From positions 124,001 through 188,000 of the forward strand of contig NZ_QWLV01000003.1 in NCBI RefSeq assembly GCF_003515075.1: a DNA stretch of 64,000 nucleotides. Direction: 5' to 3'. This stretch comes from Sphingomonas gilva (GTDB lineage Bacteria > Pseudomonadota > Alphaproteobacteria > Sphingomonadales > Sphingomonadaceae). Of the stretch, positions 18,914 through 27,484 are shown piece after piece. The first letter of the stretch is position 1, and each line of letters opens with the position of its first letter. Both the position numbers and the translations under genes were made by a program. Below the pieces are notes generated by a model. That model was not told the origin of the DNA and did no database searches. It saw only the letters and a program-made list of their open reading frames with translations.

Positions 18914-20626
18914 CTACCGCCGCCCCCTCGGGCCGTGGGTTGGGCGGGGGCTGTGGCGCTTGGGGGCGAGCGTCGGGCGGTTGGCGCGCGGGTTGGGGCG
19001 GTGGCCGCCCTTGGGCGCTTCGGGCGAGGGCTCGATGGCGATGCCGCTCTCATCGTCGCTCTCGGCATTTGCGGTGCGCTTGACCGCCGCCATGAAGCGC
19101 GAGGCCATGGCGCGGGGGATCTGGAAATATGTCTCGTTGGCGCCGATGCGGATCGCGCCGATCTCGCCGCGCGTGACATGGCCGCGGCGGCAGAGCAGCG
19201 GAAGAATCCAGCGCGGATCGGCATTGTGGCGCCGGCCGATATTCATGCGGAACCAGACGGTATCCTCGAACCCGGCGCGGTGACCCTCGGCACGGTCCGG
19301 GCGCGCCGTCGGGGCGGACGCGTCGATCAGCTCCTCGGGCTGGGGGAGCTGCGAACGATGCGCGCGGACGAGGAGCGCGGCGATGTCCTCGGCCGGGCGC
19401 GCTTCGAGCAGCTTCGCCGCGAGCGCGCGGTCCTCTTCCTCGATCTCGACCGGCTGAAGCAGCGTCTCGAGCAGCCGCGCGCGATCCTGCGCGCGGATGT
19501 CGTCGATCGTCGGCGGGGCGACCCACTGCGCCGGGATGCGCGCGCCGCGCAGCATCGATTCGACCCGCTTGCGGCGCGGATAAGGGACGATCAGCACCGC
19601 GGTGCCCTTCTTGCCCGCGCGGCCGGTGCGGCCCGAGCGGTGCTGCAGCGTCTCCGCGTCGCGCGGCAGCTCGACATGGATGACGAGGCTCAAGGTCGGC
19701 AGATCGATGCCGCGCGCGGCGACGTCGGTCGCGACGCAGACCCGCGCGCGGCGGTCGCGCAGCGCCTGCAGCGCCGCGTTGCGCTCGTTCTGGCTATGCT
19801 CGCCCGACAGCGCGACCGCGGCGAAACCGCGATCGGTCAGGCTGGCGTGGAGGTGGCGGACATTCTCGCGCGTGGCGCAGAACAGCATCGCCGTTTCGGC
19901 ATCGTGCAGGCGCAGGAGGTTGACCACCGCATTCTCGATATCGGCCGGCGCGACGGTGACCGCCTGATAGCTGATGTCGCCGTGCCCGCGGTCCTCGCCC
20001 ACGGTCGAGATGCGCAGCGCATCCTTCTGGTAGCGCCTGGCGAGCATCGCGATCGGCTTGGGGATGGTCGCGGAGAACATGAAGGTGCGGCGCGCATCGG
20101 GCGTCGCGTCGAGGATCTCCTCCAGGTCCTCGCGGAAGCCCATGTCGAGCATCTCGTCGGCCTCGTCGAGCACCGCGACCTTGAGGCCGGCGAGATCGAG
20201 CGCGCCGCGTTCGAGATGATCGCGCAGGCGGCCGGGCGTGCCGACGACGATATGCGCGCCGTGGCCGAGGTTGCGGCGCTCCTTCGCCGCATCCATCCCG
20301 CCGACGCAGGTGGCGACGCGCACCCCGGTGCCGCCATAGAGCCACATCAGCTCGCGGCTGACCTGCAAGGCGAGCTCGCGCGTGGGCGCGACGATGAGCG
20401 CGGCGGGCGCGGTGACGGGGATCAGCGCGCCGTCCGGGGCGAGCAGGGTGTCGGCCATGGCGAGGCCGAAGGCGACGGTCTTGCCCGAGCCGGTCTGGGC
20501 GGAGACGAGCAGGTCGCGGGCGCGGGCCTCGGGTTCGAGCACCGCCGCCTGGACGGGAGTCGGCTCGGCATAGCCGCGCGCGGCGAGCGCCTGCTGCACA
20601 GGCGGGGGGAGGGTTTGGAAGGGCAT
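18914..20626 (-). CDS. DEAD-box RNA helicase with DbpA-type RNA-binding domain
   Basis: This 570-aa ATP-dependent RNA helicase has a Q motif in GYAEPTPVQ, motif [10 protein letters not shown], motif Ia PTRELALQ, motif [10 protein letters not shown], motif III SAT, and motif [12 protein letters not shown]. The C-terminal region contains a DbpA/CsdA-like RRM-type domain (about 465-535, [22 protein letters not shown]). The tail is basic and rich in Arg and Pro. This layout is typical of DeaD-like helicases in ribosome assembly or cold response. It sits alone between two repeat-filled gaps. Confidence 0.92.
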   Translation of the reverse strand: MPFQTLPPPVQQALAARGYAEPTPVQAAVLEPEARARDLLVSAQTGSGKTVAFGLAMADTLLAPDGALIPVTAPAALIVAPTRELALQVSRELMWLYGGTGVRVATCVGGMDAAKERRNLGHGAHIVVGTPGRLRDHLERGALDLAGLKVAVLDEADEMLDMGFREDLEEILDATPDARRTFMFSATIPKPIAMLARRYQKDALRISTVGEDRGHGDISYQAVTVAPADIENAVVNLLRLHDAETAMLFCATRENVRHLHASLTDRGFAAVALSGEHSQNERNAALQALRDRRARVCVATDVAARGIDLPTLSLVIHVELPRDAETLQHRSGRTGRAGKKGTAVLIVPYPRRKRVESMLRGARIPAQWVAPPTIDDIRAQDRARLLETLLQPVEIEEEDRALAAKLLEARPAEDIAALLVRAHRSQLPQPEELIDASAPTARPDRAEGHRAGFEDTVWFRMNIGRRHNADPRWILPLLCRRGHVTRGEIGAIRIGANETYFQIPRAMASRFMAAVKRTANAESDDESGIAIEPSPEAPKGGHRPNPRANRPTLAPKRHSPRPTHGPRGRR

Positions 20627-20706
20627 GTGTTTATCCGGTGACGGCGCGCATGGGGGCCGAGTTCGGCAGGCATATGGGCCGGATCACGCCAGATTGCGAC
20701 TCCCAA

Positions 20707-21249
20707 ATCCTCCCTCGCAGCGAAGCTGCGGGGGAGGGGGGCGTAGCGGCGACCAGCAATGTGCCGGGGGCACATTGCAGCCGCGGAGCCGGATTGCGAA
20801 GCAATCCGTGGGCGAAGCATGGTGGAGGGGGCCTAGCTGCGGTCGTTTATAGTGGCTGCGATGAGCCGGATTACGCCATCCAGGTTGGAAAGAACCTCCC
20901 GCGCCGTAATTCTGAGCACGAGAACATGCTGCGCTGCCAGCCATTCGTCACGAACGGCATCGCGCTCAGGTCTATCGCCCATGTCATGCGAGATGCCGTC
21001 GATTTCGATCGCGAGCTTCAGCGGCGCGCAGTAGAAGTCTAGCGAATATGGACCAGCCGGTTGCTGGCGGCGAAATCGCACATCCGGCCACCGACGCAAC
21101 TCGCGCCATAGCAGGACTTCAGGCAGCGACATGCGTTTGCGCTGCGCACGTGCTTGGCCGGTTGAACCTTTCAGCCGCAGAAACCCCCCTCCACCATTCG
21201 CCTACGGCGAACGGTCCCCCTCCCCCGCTGCTACGCAGCGAGGGAGGAT
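20707..21249. repeat. Inverted-repeat-bounded cassette enclosing a DUF559 gene
   Basis: Outer 34-bp inverted repeats at 20707-20740 and 21216-21249 match at about 31 positions. Inner repeats (GGTGGAGGGGG type, about 20819-20833 and 21184-21198) directly bracket the coding region, and the DUF559 stop codon begins at the inner left repeat. The arms resemble the empty family B elements at 28362-28500 and 30762-30963. The gene therefore appears to be cargo between the two halves of a REP-like element. Additional small hairpins lie in the left arm (around 20755-20810). Confidence 0.7.
20833..21132 (-). CDS. DUF559 (PD-(D/E)XK-like endonuclease) protein
   Basis: This 99-aa frame contains the DUF559/Vsr-like core: SLPEVLLWRELRR, VRFRRQQPAGPYSLDFYC, LKLAIEIDGISHD, and RDEWLAAQHVLVLRI. 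IEIDG supplies the acidic catalytic pair expected of this restriction-endonuclease fold. The ATG at 21132 is used, but in-frame codons upstream (encoding LKGSTGQARAQRKR) match DUF559 relatives. True translation may therefore begin near 21183, behind the G-rich inner repeat, which could act as ribosome-binding site. Function and target are unknown. Confidence 0.8.
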   Translation of the reverse strand: MSLPEVLLWRELRRWPDVRFRRQQPAGPYSLDFYCAPLKLAIEIDGISHDMGDRPERDAVRDEWLAAQHVLVLRITAREVLSNLDGVIRLIAATINDRS

Positions 21250-21257
21250 CTATCCGC

Positions 21258-21980
21258 TCAATACATGTGTTGGCCGCCGTTGATGCTCAGCGTCGATCCG
21301 GTCACGAACCCGGCGTTCTCGGAACACAGGAACGTCACGCCGCGCGCGATTTCGTCCGCCTGGCCCAACCGCCCGACGGGCACCTTGGCGACGATCTTCT
21401 CCAGCACGTCGGCCGGCACCGCCGCCACCATGTCGGTGTCGATATAGCCGGGCGCGATGGCGTTCACCGTCACTCCCGCGCGCGCGCCTTCCTGCGCCAG
21501 CGCCTTGGTGAAGCCGTGGATGCCCGATTTGGCGGCGGCGTAGTTGACCTGGCCATATTGCCCGGCCTGGCCGTTGATCGATCCGATATTGACGATGCGG
21601 CCCCATTTGCGCTCCCGCATCCCCGGGAACACCGCCTTGGCCATGTTGAAGCAGCCGCCGAGATTGGTGTCCATGACCTCCTTCCACATCTGGTAGGTCA
21701 TCTTGAGCATCGTGCCGTCGCGGGTGATGCCGGCATTGTTGACCAGTATGTCGACCGGCCCCAGCTCCTCGGCGACCTGGGCGCAGCCGGCCTGGCAGGC
21801 GTCGTAATCGGCGACGTCCCATTTATACGCTTTGATGCCGGTGCGATCGGTGAAGGCCTTCGCCCGCTCGTCATTGCCGGCGTAATTGGCGGCGACGGTC
21901 ATCCCGGCGTCCTTGAGGGCGAGGCTGATCGCCTCGCCGATGCCGCGGGTGCCGCCGGTCACGATCGCAACACGAGCCAT
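21258..21980 (-). CDS. phaB: Acetoacetyl-CoA reductase (short-chain dehydrogenase)
   Basis: This 240-aa NADPH-dependent SDR makes (R)-3-hydroxybutyryl-CoA for polyhydroxybutyrate synthesis. The cofactor motif is VTGGTRGIGEA and the second is NNAGITRD. The catalytic Ser-Tyr-Lys is in NIGSINGQAGQYGQVNYAAAK. APGYIDTDM and the C-terminal SINGGQHMY ending are highly characteristic of PhbB. The start at 21980 (MARVAIVTGG) is clear. No phaA or phaC lies in the window. It is 37 nt upstream of the hemH stop on the minus strand side. Confidence 0.92.
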   Translation of the reverse strand: MARVAIVTGGTRGIGEAISLALKDAGMTVAANYAGNDERAKAFTDRTGIKAYKWDVADYDACQAGCAQVAEELGPVDILVNNAGITRDGTMLKMTYQMWKEVMDTNLGGCFNMAKAVFPGMRERKWGRIVNIGSINGQAGQYGQVNYAAAKSGIHGFTKALAQEGARAGVTVNAIAPGYIDTDMVAAVPADVLEKIVAKVPVGRLGQADEIARGVTFLCSENAGFVTGSTLSINGGQHMY

Positions 21981-22017
21981 TTGCCTTGATCCTCTCTCTT
22001 CTGGTCTGGCCGGAAGG

Positions 22018-23025
22018 CTATGCGTTCGCCAACCAGCCCGCAAGCTCCCTGCGGAGCAACGTTTTGAGCATGTGAATGCCGCCCTCGCTGTCGTTGAGAC
22101 AAGGCAGATAGGCGAAATCGGTTCCGCCGCTCGCGCGGAAATCCGCCGCGCCGCGGATGGCGAGCTCCTCCAGCGTCTCGAGGCAGTCGGCGGAGAAGCC
22201 GGGGGCGACGACCGCGACTCTGGTGACGCCCTTGCCCGGCAGCGCCTTCAGGACGGCGTCGGTCGCGGGCTCGAGCCATCTGGCGCGGCCGAAGCGCGAC
22301 TGGAAGGCGACGGTCATTTCGCGGCCCAACGCTTCGGACAGCAGGCGCGCCGTCTTCCGGCAATGGCAATGATAGGGATCGCCAAGCTCCAGCGTGCGCT
22401 GGGGCACGCCGTGGAAGCTGGCGACGATCGCCTGGGGTTCGAAGTCGAGGCTCGCCAGGGACGTTCGCACCGAATCCGCGAGCGCGGCGATATAGGCGGG
22501 GTCATCGTGATAGGGCGGCAGCGTGCGGATCGCGGGCTGCCAGCGCATCGCCGCCAGCGTGGCGAACGCCTTGTCGTTGGCGGTGGCGGTCGTCGCCGCG
22601 CAATATTGCGGGTAGAGCGGGGCGACAAGGATGCGCTCGCACCCCGCGGCCTTCATCGCCGCCAGCCGATCTGGGATCGAGGGGTTGCCGTAGCGCATCG
22701 CCCAGTCGACCAGCACATCGGGCCCGAATGCGTCCTTGAGCGCCGCCGCCTGCGCCCTGGTGATCGCGGCGAGCGGGCTGCCGTCCTCGCGCCACACCTG
22801 GCCATAGGCGTGCGCCGACTTCCTCGGGCGGGTGTTGAGGATGATCCCGCGCAGGATCGGCTGCCAGGCGAGCGCAGGGATCTCGACCACGCGCCGGTCG
22901 GAGAGGAATTCGGCGAGGTAGCGTTTGACCGCGCGGCGGTCCGGCGCATCGGGGGTGCCGAGGTTGATCAGCAGCACGCCCAGCTTGCGCGGCGGGATGG
23001 CGGGGTGGTCGGCGGGCGGCGTCAT
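22018..23025 (-). CDS. hemH: Ferrochelatase
   Basis: This 335-aa enzyme inserts Fe2+ into protoporphyrin IX, the last step of heme synthesis. Family motifs are VLLINLGTPDAP near the N-terminus, MRYGNPSI, ILVAPLYPQYCAATTAT, and SFHGVPQRTLELGDPYHCHC (catalytic His). QSRFGRARWLEP and the C-terminal APGFSADCLETLEE follow. A YHCHC cluster is present, but I do not claim an Fe-S site. Its start overlaps the stop of the molybdopterin dehydrogenase gene by 4 nt. Confidence 0.95.
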   Translation of the reverse strand: MTPPADHPAIPPRKLGVLLINLGTPDAPDRRAVKRYLAEFLSDRRVVEIPALAWQPILRGIILNTRPRKSAHAYGQVWREDGSPLAAITRAQAAALKDAFGPDVLVDWAMRYGNPSIPDRLAAMKAAGCERILVAPLYPQYCAATTATANDKAFATLAAMRWQPAIRTLPPYHDDPAYIAALADSVRTSLASLDFEPQAIVASFHGVPQRTLELGDPYHCHCRKTARLLSEALGREMTVAFQSRFGRARWLEPATDAVLKALPGKGVTRVAVVAPGFSADCLETLEELAIRGAADFRASGGTDFAYLPCLNDSEGGIHMLKTLLRRELAGWLANA

Positions 23026-25262
23026 GCCGATCGAAGCGGCAGGCTGCGGTAGCGCGTGCCGCTCGCCGCGCGCAGCGCGTTGGCGATGGCGGGGGCGACG
23101 GCGGGGACGCCGATATCGCCGACCGCGCCGGGGGCGACGCTCGACGGCACGATCTGGAGCACGATCTCGGGCGCGTCGGCGAGCGCGGGAATGCCGACCT
23201 CGCGCAGGCTCCGCGCCTGGCCGAGATTGTCGGTGTAGGACGCGCCCGCGCCGACCGCCTGGGCGACGCCGAACAGCAGGCCGCCCTCGATCTGCTGGCG
23301 GGCGATCTCGGGATGGTTCTGCCGCCCGCAATCGACCACCGCGACGAGGCGCGAGACGCGCACGCGTTGACTGCGATCGACCGCCGCCTCGGCCATCACC
23401 GCGATGTAGCTGCCGTGCATCGCGTGCGCGGCGATGCCCTGCCCGCTGCCCGCCGATCCGCCGTCCCATCCGCCGAGCGTGGCGGCGATCGACAGGCAGC
23501 GCGCGAGCCGCGCCTGGCCGGAGAGCATGGCGATACGGAAGGAGAGCGGCTCGACCCCCGCCTCGCGCGACAGCTCGTCGATGAAGCATTCGGTGAAGAA
23601 GGCGTTCGCGCCGTGGCTGCCGCCGCGCATATGGCCCGTGGGCAGGCGCAGGTCGGCGCGGTGATGGTCGATCGCCATGTGCGGGATCGCATAGGGCGGG
23701 GCGGCGCCGGCGACCGCATAGGGATCGCCCGCGCGCCAGCCGGTGAGCGCGGCGATCTCGGGATGATCCGGGACGAGCCGCGACGCGAGCGCGCGGCCGG
23801 TCGCAGGCGCGGCGATCTTGGCGAGCCAGCCCTCGATCATGCCGTTGGGGGCGAGGCGGGCGGAGAGGCGCGCGGCGGCGGGGGCGCGCGGCGGCACGCG
23901 CAAGAGGTCCTCGACCCGGCTCCAGCCGAGCTGCACCGGACGTTTGAGCGCGTACGCCAGCACCGCCGCCTGGCGGGCGATCTCCAGGTCGAGCTTCGAC
24001 CCGTCCTGCCCGCCGACCAGCATCGGATGGACCGTCACCTGCGCTTCGGCGACGCCGATCGCCTCGGCGGCGGCGTGGCGCGCGGCGGCGGGCGTCTGGG
24101 TCGGCAGCCACAGCTCGAGCCGGCCGGTCTTCCACTCGGCGGTCGCGGTCATCGGCTCGGCGGCTGCGTGGAGCGCGGGCGCGGCGTAATAGTCCGAGGT
24201 GTAGATGCGCGCGCCGGTAAAGGCGGCGGACAGGTCGCCGCGCTCGACCATCCGCGCGCCCTCGCCGGCGAGCGCGGTCCGCAGGCCGGTCTCGATATGC
24301 GTATCGTCGATCAGCCCCCCACCGGTCTCGAACCGCGGCGCCATGCCGTCGAGCGCGCGATTGGCCGCCCACCAGTTGGTGGCGACCGCCGCCACCCAGC
24401 GCGGATTCTCGACGACATGCAGCACGCCGACAATGCCGTCGGCGGCGGCGCGATCGATGCGGGTGAGGCGGCTGTCGCCCAGCGGACCCTGGCGGATCGC
24501 GGCATAGACCATGTTCGGCAGGCGGATGTCGCCGGCGAAATTGGCCGATCCGTCGACCTTGGCGGGCAGATCGATCCGCGGCACGCTTTGGCCGATCAGC
24601 CCGCCGCGCCGGAAACCGCGGATCGGCAGCGGATCGGGCGGAGTCTCGGCGGCGGCCTCGGCGGCGAGCCCGCCGAAGCGCAGCGTCTCCTCGCCCCAGC
24701 GGACCAGCCCGTCCTCGGTGTCGCAGGCCTGCCAGTCGATGTCCCAACGCTTGGCCGCGGCCATGCACAGCATCGCGCGCGCCGCCGCCCCCGCCTGACG
24801 CAACGGCGCTTCATAGGCGGCCTCGGCATGGACGCCGTCGGTGACGGTCAGGCCCGCGCGCGTGGCGAAATCGTCCGCCCAGTCGTCTGGCAGGCCGAGC
24901 GATCCTTCGAACAAGGTCATCGGCGCGGCCCTGTTGGCGTAGAGCGGATTGGGCGGCGCCGGCTCGACCGCGATGGTGCGCCAGTCCGCGCCCAGCTCAT
25001 CGGCCAGGATCTGCGGCAAGGTGGTGGTGACGCCCTGCCCCATCTCGGCCTGCGGCACGATCACCGCGACATGCCCGTCCTCGCCGATCTTGACCCAGGG
25101 GCCGAGGATATGCTCGCCCTCCGCCGCGCGCAGGTTCGCGACATGCGCGCGCGGCCACAGCGCGAAGGCGACGAGAAGGCCGATGCCCGCCCCGCCGCCG
25201 ATCAGCAGCCCGCGCCGGCTGATCCCCCTCCTCTCGGTCCATTCGTCGCGTTCGCGGGCCAT
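23022..25262 (-). CDS. Tat-exported xanthine dehydrogenase-type molybdopterin-binding subunit
   Basis: This 746-aa protein resembles the large subunit of isoquinoline 1-oxidoreductase/membrane aldehyde dehydrogenases. The start MARERDEWTERRG at 25262 leads into a twin-arginine signal (ISRRGLLIGGGAGIGLLV), so it is periplasmic. Molybdopterin-binding motifs include PQAEMGQGVTTTLPQILADE near residue 75 and MRGGSHGANAFFTECFIDEL near 570. VGDIGVPAVAPAIANAL is near the C-terminus. The partner Fe-S (2Fe-2S) subunit is not adjacent, which is unusual; it may be encoded elsewhere. It overlaps hemH by 4 nt. The substrate is unknown. Confidence 0.88.
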   Translation of the reverse strand: MARERDEWTERRGISRRGLLIGGGAGIGLLVAFALWPRAHVANLRAAEGEHILGPWVKIGEDGHVAVIVPQAEMGQGVTTTLPQILADELGADWRTIAVEPAPPNPLYANRAAPMTLFEGSLGLPDDWADDFATRAGLTVTDGVHAEAAYEAPLRQAGAAARAMLCMAAAKRWDIDWQACDTEDGLVRWGEETLRFGGLAAEAAAETPPDPLPIRGFRRGGLIGQSVPRIDLPAKVDGSANFAGDIRLPNMVYAAIRQGPLGDSRLTRIDRAAADGIVGVLHVVENPRWVAAVATNWWAANRALDGMAPRFETGGGLIDDTHIETGLRTALAGEGARMVERGDLSAAFTGARIYTSDYYAAPALHAAAEPMTATAEWKTGRLELWLPTQTPAAARHAAAEAIGVAEAQVTVHPMLVGGQDGSKLDLEIARQAAVLAYALKRPVQLGWSRVEDLLRVPPRAPAAARLSARLAPNGMIEGWLAKIAAPATGRALASRLVPDHPEIAALTGWRAGDPYAVAGAAPPYAIPHMAIDHHRADLRLPTGHMRGGSHGANAFFTECFIDELSREAGVEPLSFRIAMLSGQARLARCLSIAATLGGWDGGSAGSGQGIAAHAMHGSYIAVMAEAAVDRSQRVRVSRLVAVVDCGRQNHPEIARQQIEGGLLFGVAQAVGAGASYTDNLGQARSLREVGIPALADAPEIVLQIVPSSVAPGAVGDIGVPAVAPAIANALRAASGTRYRSLPLRSA

Positions 25263-25430
25263 GGCGGCGGTGTTAGCGGGGGGTGGGGGTTTGGGCCAGA
25301 GGGCGTGACGAACAACGAAACCTGGGTCCGTTAGCAATCACGGTTGGTTCGGGCGGGAAGCTCTGGCTAAAGCAAGCGCGGCGGGTCGCCTCTCGTCTGC
25401 AACGAGGGCGAAAACATCCGTCCAAAGGAG

Positions 25431-25541
25431 GTGATCGATATAACAATCGATATTGCAACTCTGATCGTCAGCATTGCGATGCTGATGATCGCTTTCGCCG
25501 CTCTGGTGGTGCAGATCATCAGGGAGGCTCGTTCTAAATAG
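25431..25541 (+). CDS. Putative 33-36-aa hydrophobic membrane micropeptide (holin-like toxin resemblance)
   Basis: A frame ending with TAG at 25539-25541 encodes a single membrane helix (ATLIVSIAMLMIAFAALVV) followed by a basic tail QIIREARSK. Its leader carries AAAGGAGGTGATC at 25424-25436, an unusually complete match to the 16S 3' end. The best-spaced start is a non-standard ATA at 25440; the only conventional in-frame upstream start, GTG at 25431, overlaps the Shine-Dalgarno itself. Two hairpins follow at 25569-25594 and 25603-25632. The shape resembles short holin-like/type I toxins known mainly from Firmicutes. It is on the strand opposite to its neighbours. Confidence 0.4.
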   Translation: MIDITIDIATLIVSIAMLMIAFAALVVQIIREARSK

Positions 25542-25602
25542 CCGAAAGGCTCGTTAGCAACGACGGGAGGAGGCGGGCCTGCCAGCTCGCCTCCAAACGA
25601 TT

Positions 25603-25632
25603 TGGCCCCAACCGCTGCCACGGTCGGGGCCA
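25603..25632 (+). terminator. Hairpin terminator candidate after the micropeptide
   Basis: TGGCCCC at 25603-25609 pairs with GGGGCCA at 25626-25632 and ACCG with CGGT inside it, leaving a 6-nt loop; TCATTTCG follows. It lies 62 nt after the micropeptide stop. It could also attenuate minus-strand transcription from the ligase gene toward the dehydrogenase gene. Confidence 0.55.
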
Positions 25633-25723
25633 TCATTTCGGATGAGATGATCGACATTCAACCGATATTGCTTGGCCAATATAGGCACAACCTGTCACCA
25701 AATCAACAATTGCGAGACGGCTT

Positions 25724-27412
25724 CTAGGCCAAAGACCGATACCGGTTCCTCAGCGTCACCTTGTCGATCTTCTCGGTGCCCAGGCGCGGCAGGGGGTCTT
25801 CGGCTATCCAGATGCGCGCGGGGATCTTGAAGGCGGCGATGCGGCCCGAGAGGAAGTCCTGCAGCCCCGCCTCGTCGAGCGCCGCGCCTTCGGCCGGGTG
25901 GACCACCGCGCCCGGCACCTCGCCGAAGCGTTCGTCGGTGAGGCCGAACACCGCGGCTTCTGCGACGCGCGGGTCTTCGTAGAGCGCGGCCTCGACCTCC
26001 TGGCAGCTGATATTCTCGCCGCCGCGGATGATGATGTCCTTCTTGCGATCGACGATGAACAGATAGGCGTCCGCGTCGAGAGTGCCGATGTCGCCGGTGC
26101 GGAAATAGCCGTCGGCGGTGAAGGCGGCCGCTGTCGCCTGCGGATTGCCCCAATATTCGCGGAAGTTGCAGATCGAGCGGATGCACACCTCGCCGCGCTC
26201 GCCCTGCGGCACCGGCCGCCCGGCATCGTCGAGGATGGCGAGATCGACCAGCGGCTTCGATCCCATGCCGGTCGAATCGGGCTTGGCCATGTAGTTCTCG
26301 CGCAGATTGCCGCAGCCGACGCCGTTGGTCTCGGTCAGGCCGTAGCCGAGCAGCGGCTTGGCCCCGCCCATCTCCTCGTTCAATCGCCTGGCATGCTCGA
26401 CCGGGCGCGGCGCGCCGCCCGCGGCGTAATCGCCGCACGAGGAGAGGTCATATTCGTGGCGGCGCGGGTGGGTGAGGATCTCGTAGCTCATCAGCGGCAC
26501 GCCGACGAAATAGGTGACCTTCTCCGCCTCGATCAGCCGCATCGCCTCCTCGGCGTCCCATTTGGGCATGATGACGAGCTTGCGGCCCATCGCGAAGCTC
26601 TGGAGGAACACCGGCACCTCGGCGGTGACGTGGAACAGCGGCACGTTGAGCAGGGTGGCCGGCTGCATGGTCGGCGCCTCGCCGCGCTCGGTCGCGATGC
26701 CGAGCATGATCAGCGTCTGGACGAGATAATTGAACGTGCCCTGCACCACCGCGCGGTGGTCGCTGAGCGCGCCCTTCGACTGGCCGGTCGAGCCCGAGGT
26801 GAAGAGGATGGTGGCGAGATCGTCGCCCGAAAGCATCGCCAGCGCGGTCTCCGCCCCGCCGCCTTTCGCCAGCAGCGGCGCGATCGCCGCGTCGATCGGC
26901 TGGCCGACATCGATCGCGATCACCCGCGCCTCGTGCTCCGCCTGCTCGAGCCGCTTCGCCCGCGTCAGGTCGGCGATCACCAGCGCGCAGCCGACATCGT
27001 CGATCGCCTGCGCCAGCTCGTCGGGCTCCCACCAGCCATTGAGCAAGGTGGCGACGCCGCCGGCCATGAGGATGCCCATATAGGCGACGATCCACGCCGG
27101 CGAATTGCGCGCGGCGATGCCGATGCGGTCGCCGCGCCGGACGCCGTGCCCCTCGACCAGCCCGCCCGCGACTTGCCTCGCGGCGGCGAAGGTCTGGGCG
27201 AAGCTCAGCCGCTCCGCGCCCGCGACGAGGAAGGTGGCGTCGCCATGCTGAGCGCAGAAATGCGCGAAATAATAGCTGAGCGCGGGCGGCGCGCTGGCGA
27301 TCATCGGCATCTGCCGCCCCCGGCTTTCGACCATCTTGAGCGGCATCGGGCCGCCTTCGCCGGTGACGCGGGCGAGCCCCGCTTCGATGGCCTGATCGAG
27401 CGCGCTCGACAT
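25724..27412 (-). CDS. AMP-dependent acyl-CoA synthetase/ligase family enzyme
   Basis: This 562-aa class I adenylate-forming enzyme has the P-loop-like ATILFTSGSTGQSKGAL (about 215-231), the A5 motif LLGYGLTETNG, and the A7 motif GYFRTGDIG. The A8 hinge is VDRKKDIIIRGGENISCQEVE. The catalytic A10 lysine is in PRLGTEKIDKVTLR near the C-terminus. It activates a carboxylic acid as acyl-AMP, then usually as acyl-CoA; chain length cannot be read. The start MSSALDQAIEAG has no close same-strand upstream gene, and lgt is divergent. Confidence 0.9.
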   Translation of the reverse strand: MSSALDQAIEAGLARVTGEGGPMPLKMVESRGRQMPMIASAPPALSYYFAHFCAQHGDATFLVAGAERLSFAQTFAAARQVAGGLVEGHGVRRGDRIGIAARNSPAWIVAYMGILMAGGVATLLNGWWEPDELAQAIDDVGCALVIADLTRAKRLEQAEHEARVIAIDVGQPIDAAIAPLLAKGGGAETALAMLSGDDLATILFTSGSTGQSKGALSDHRAVVQGTFNYLVQTLIMLGIATERGEAPTMQPATLLNVPLFHVTAEVPVFLQSFAMGRKLVIMPKWDAEEAMRLIEAEKVTYFVGVPLMSYEILTHPRRHEYDLSSCGDYAAGGAPRPVEHARRLNEEMGGAKPLLGYGLTETNGVGCGNLRENYMAKPDSTGMGSKPLVDLAILDDAGRPVPQGERGEVCIRSICNFREYWGNPQATAAAFTADGYFRTGDIGTLDADAYLFIVDRKKDIIIRGGENISCQEVEAALYEDPRVAEAAVFGLTDERFGEVPGAVVHPAEGAALDEAGLQDFLSGRIAAFKIPARIWIAEDPLPRLGTEKIDKVTLRNRYRSLA

Positions 27413-27484
27413 CCTTCTATCTCTCCTCTTTGCGCTTGCCGCTTTGCCCCCTTATGAGGGCGCGACCTTGCCTGGGAAAGTGCC

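Larger units (their letters stand above)
25263..25723. other. 461-nt intergenic region around the micropeptide
   Basis: This gap lies between the start of the molybdopterin dehydrogenase gene and the stop of the ligase gene, both on the minus strand. Besides the micropeptide it holds an imperfect direct repeat, CGTTAGCAATCACGG at 25329-25343 and CGTTAGCAACGACGG at 25552-25566, on either side of it. The right-hand 100 nt (about 25633-25723) is notably AT-richer than the chromosome. I see no conventional promoter. Confidence 0.5.

Noticed and set aside
25283..25537. An 84-codon plus-strand frame across the ligase/dehydrogenase gap
   Set aside because: No hydrophobic or domain pattern, no ribosome-binding site; the shorter frame ending at 25541 fits the Shine-Dalgarno and has membrane character.
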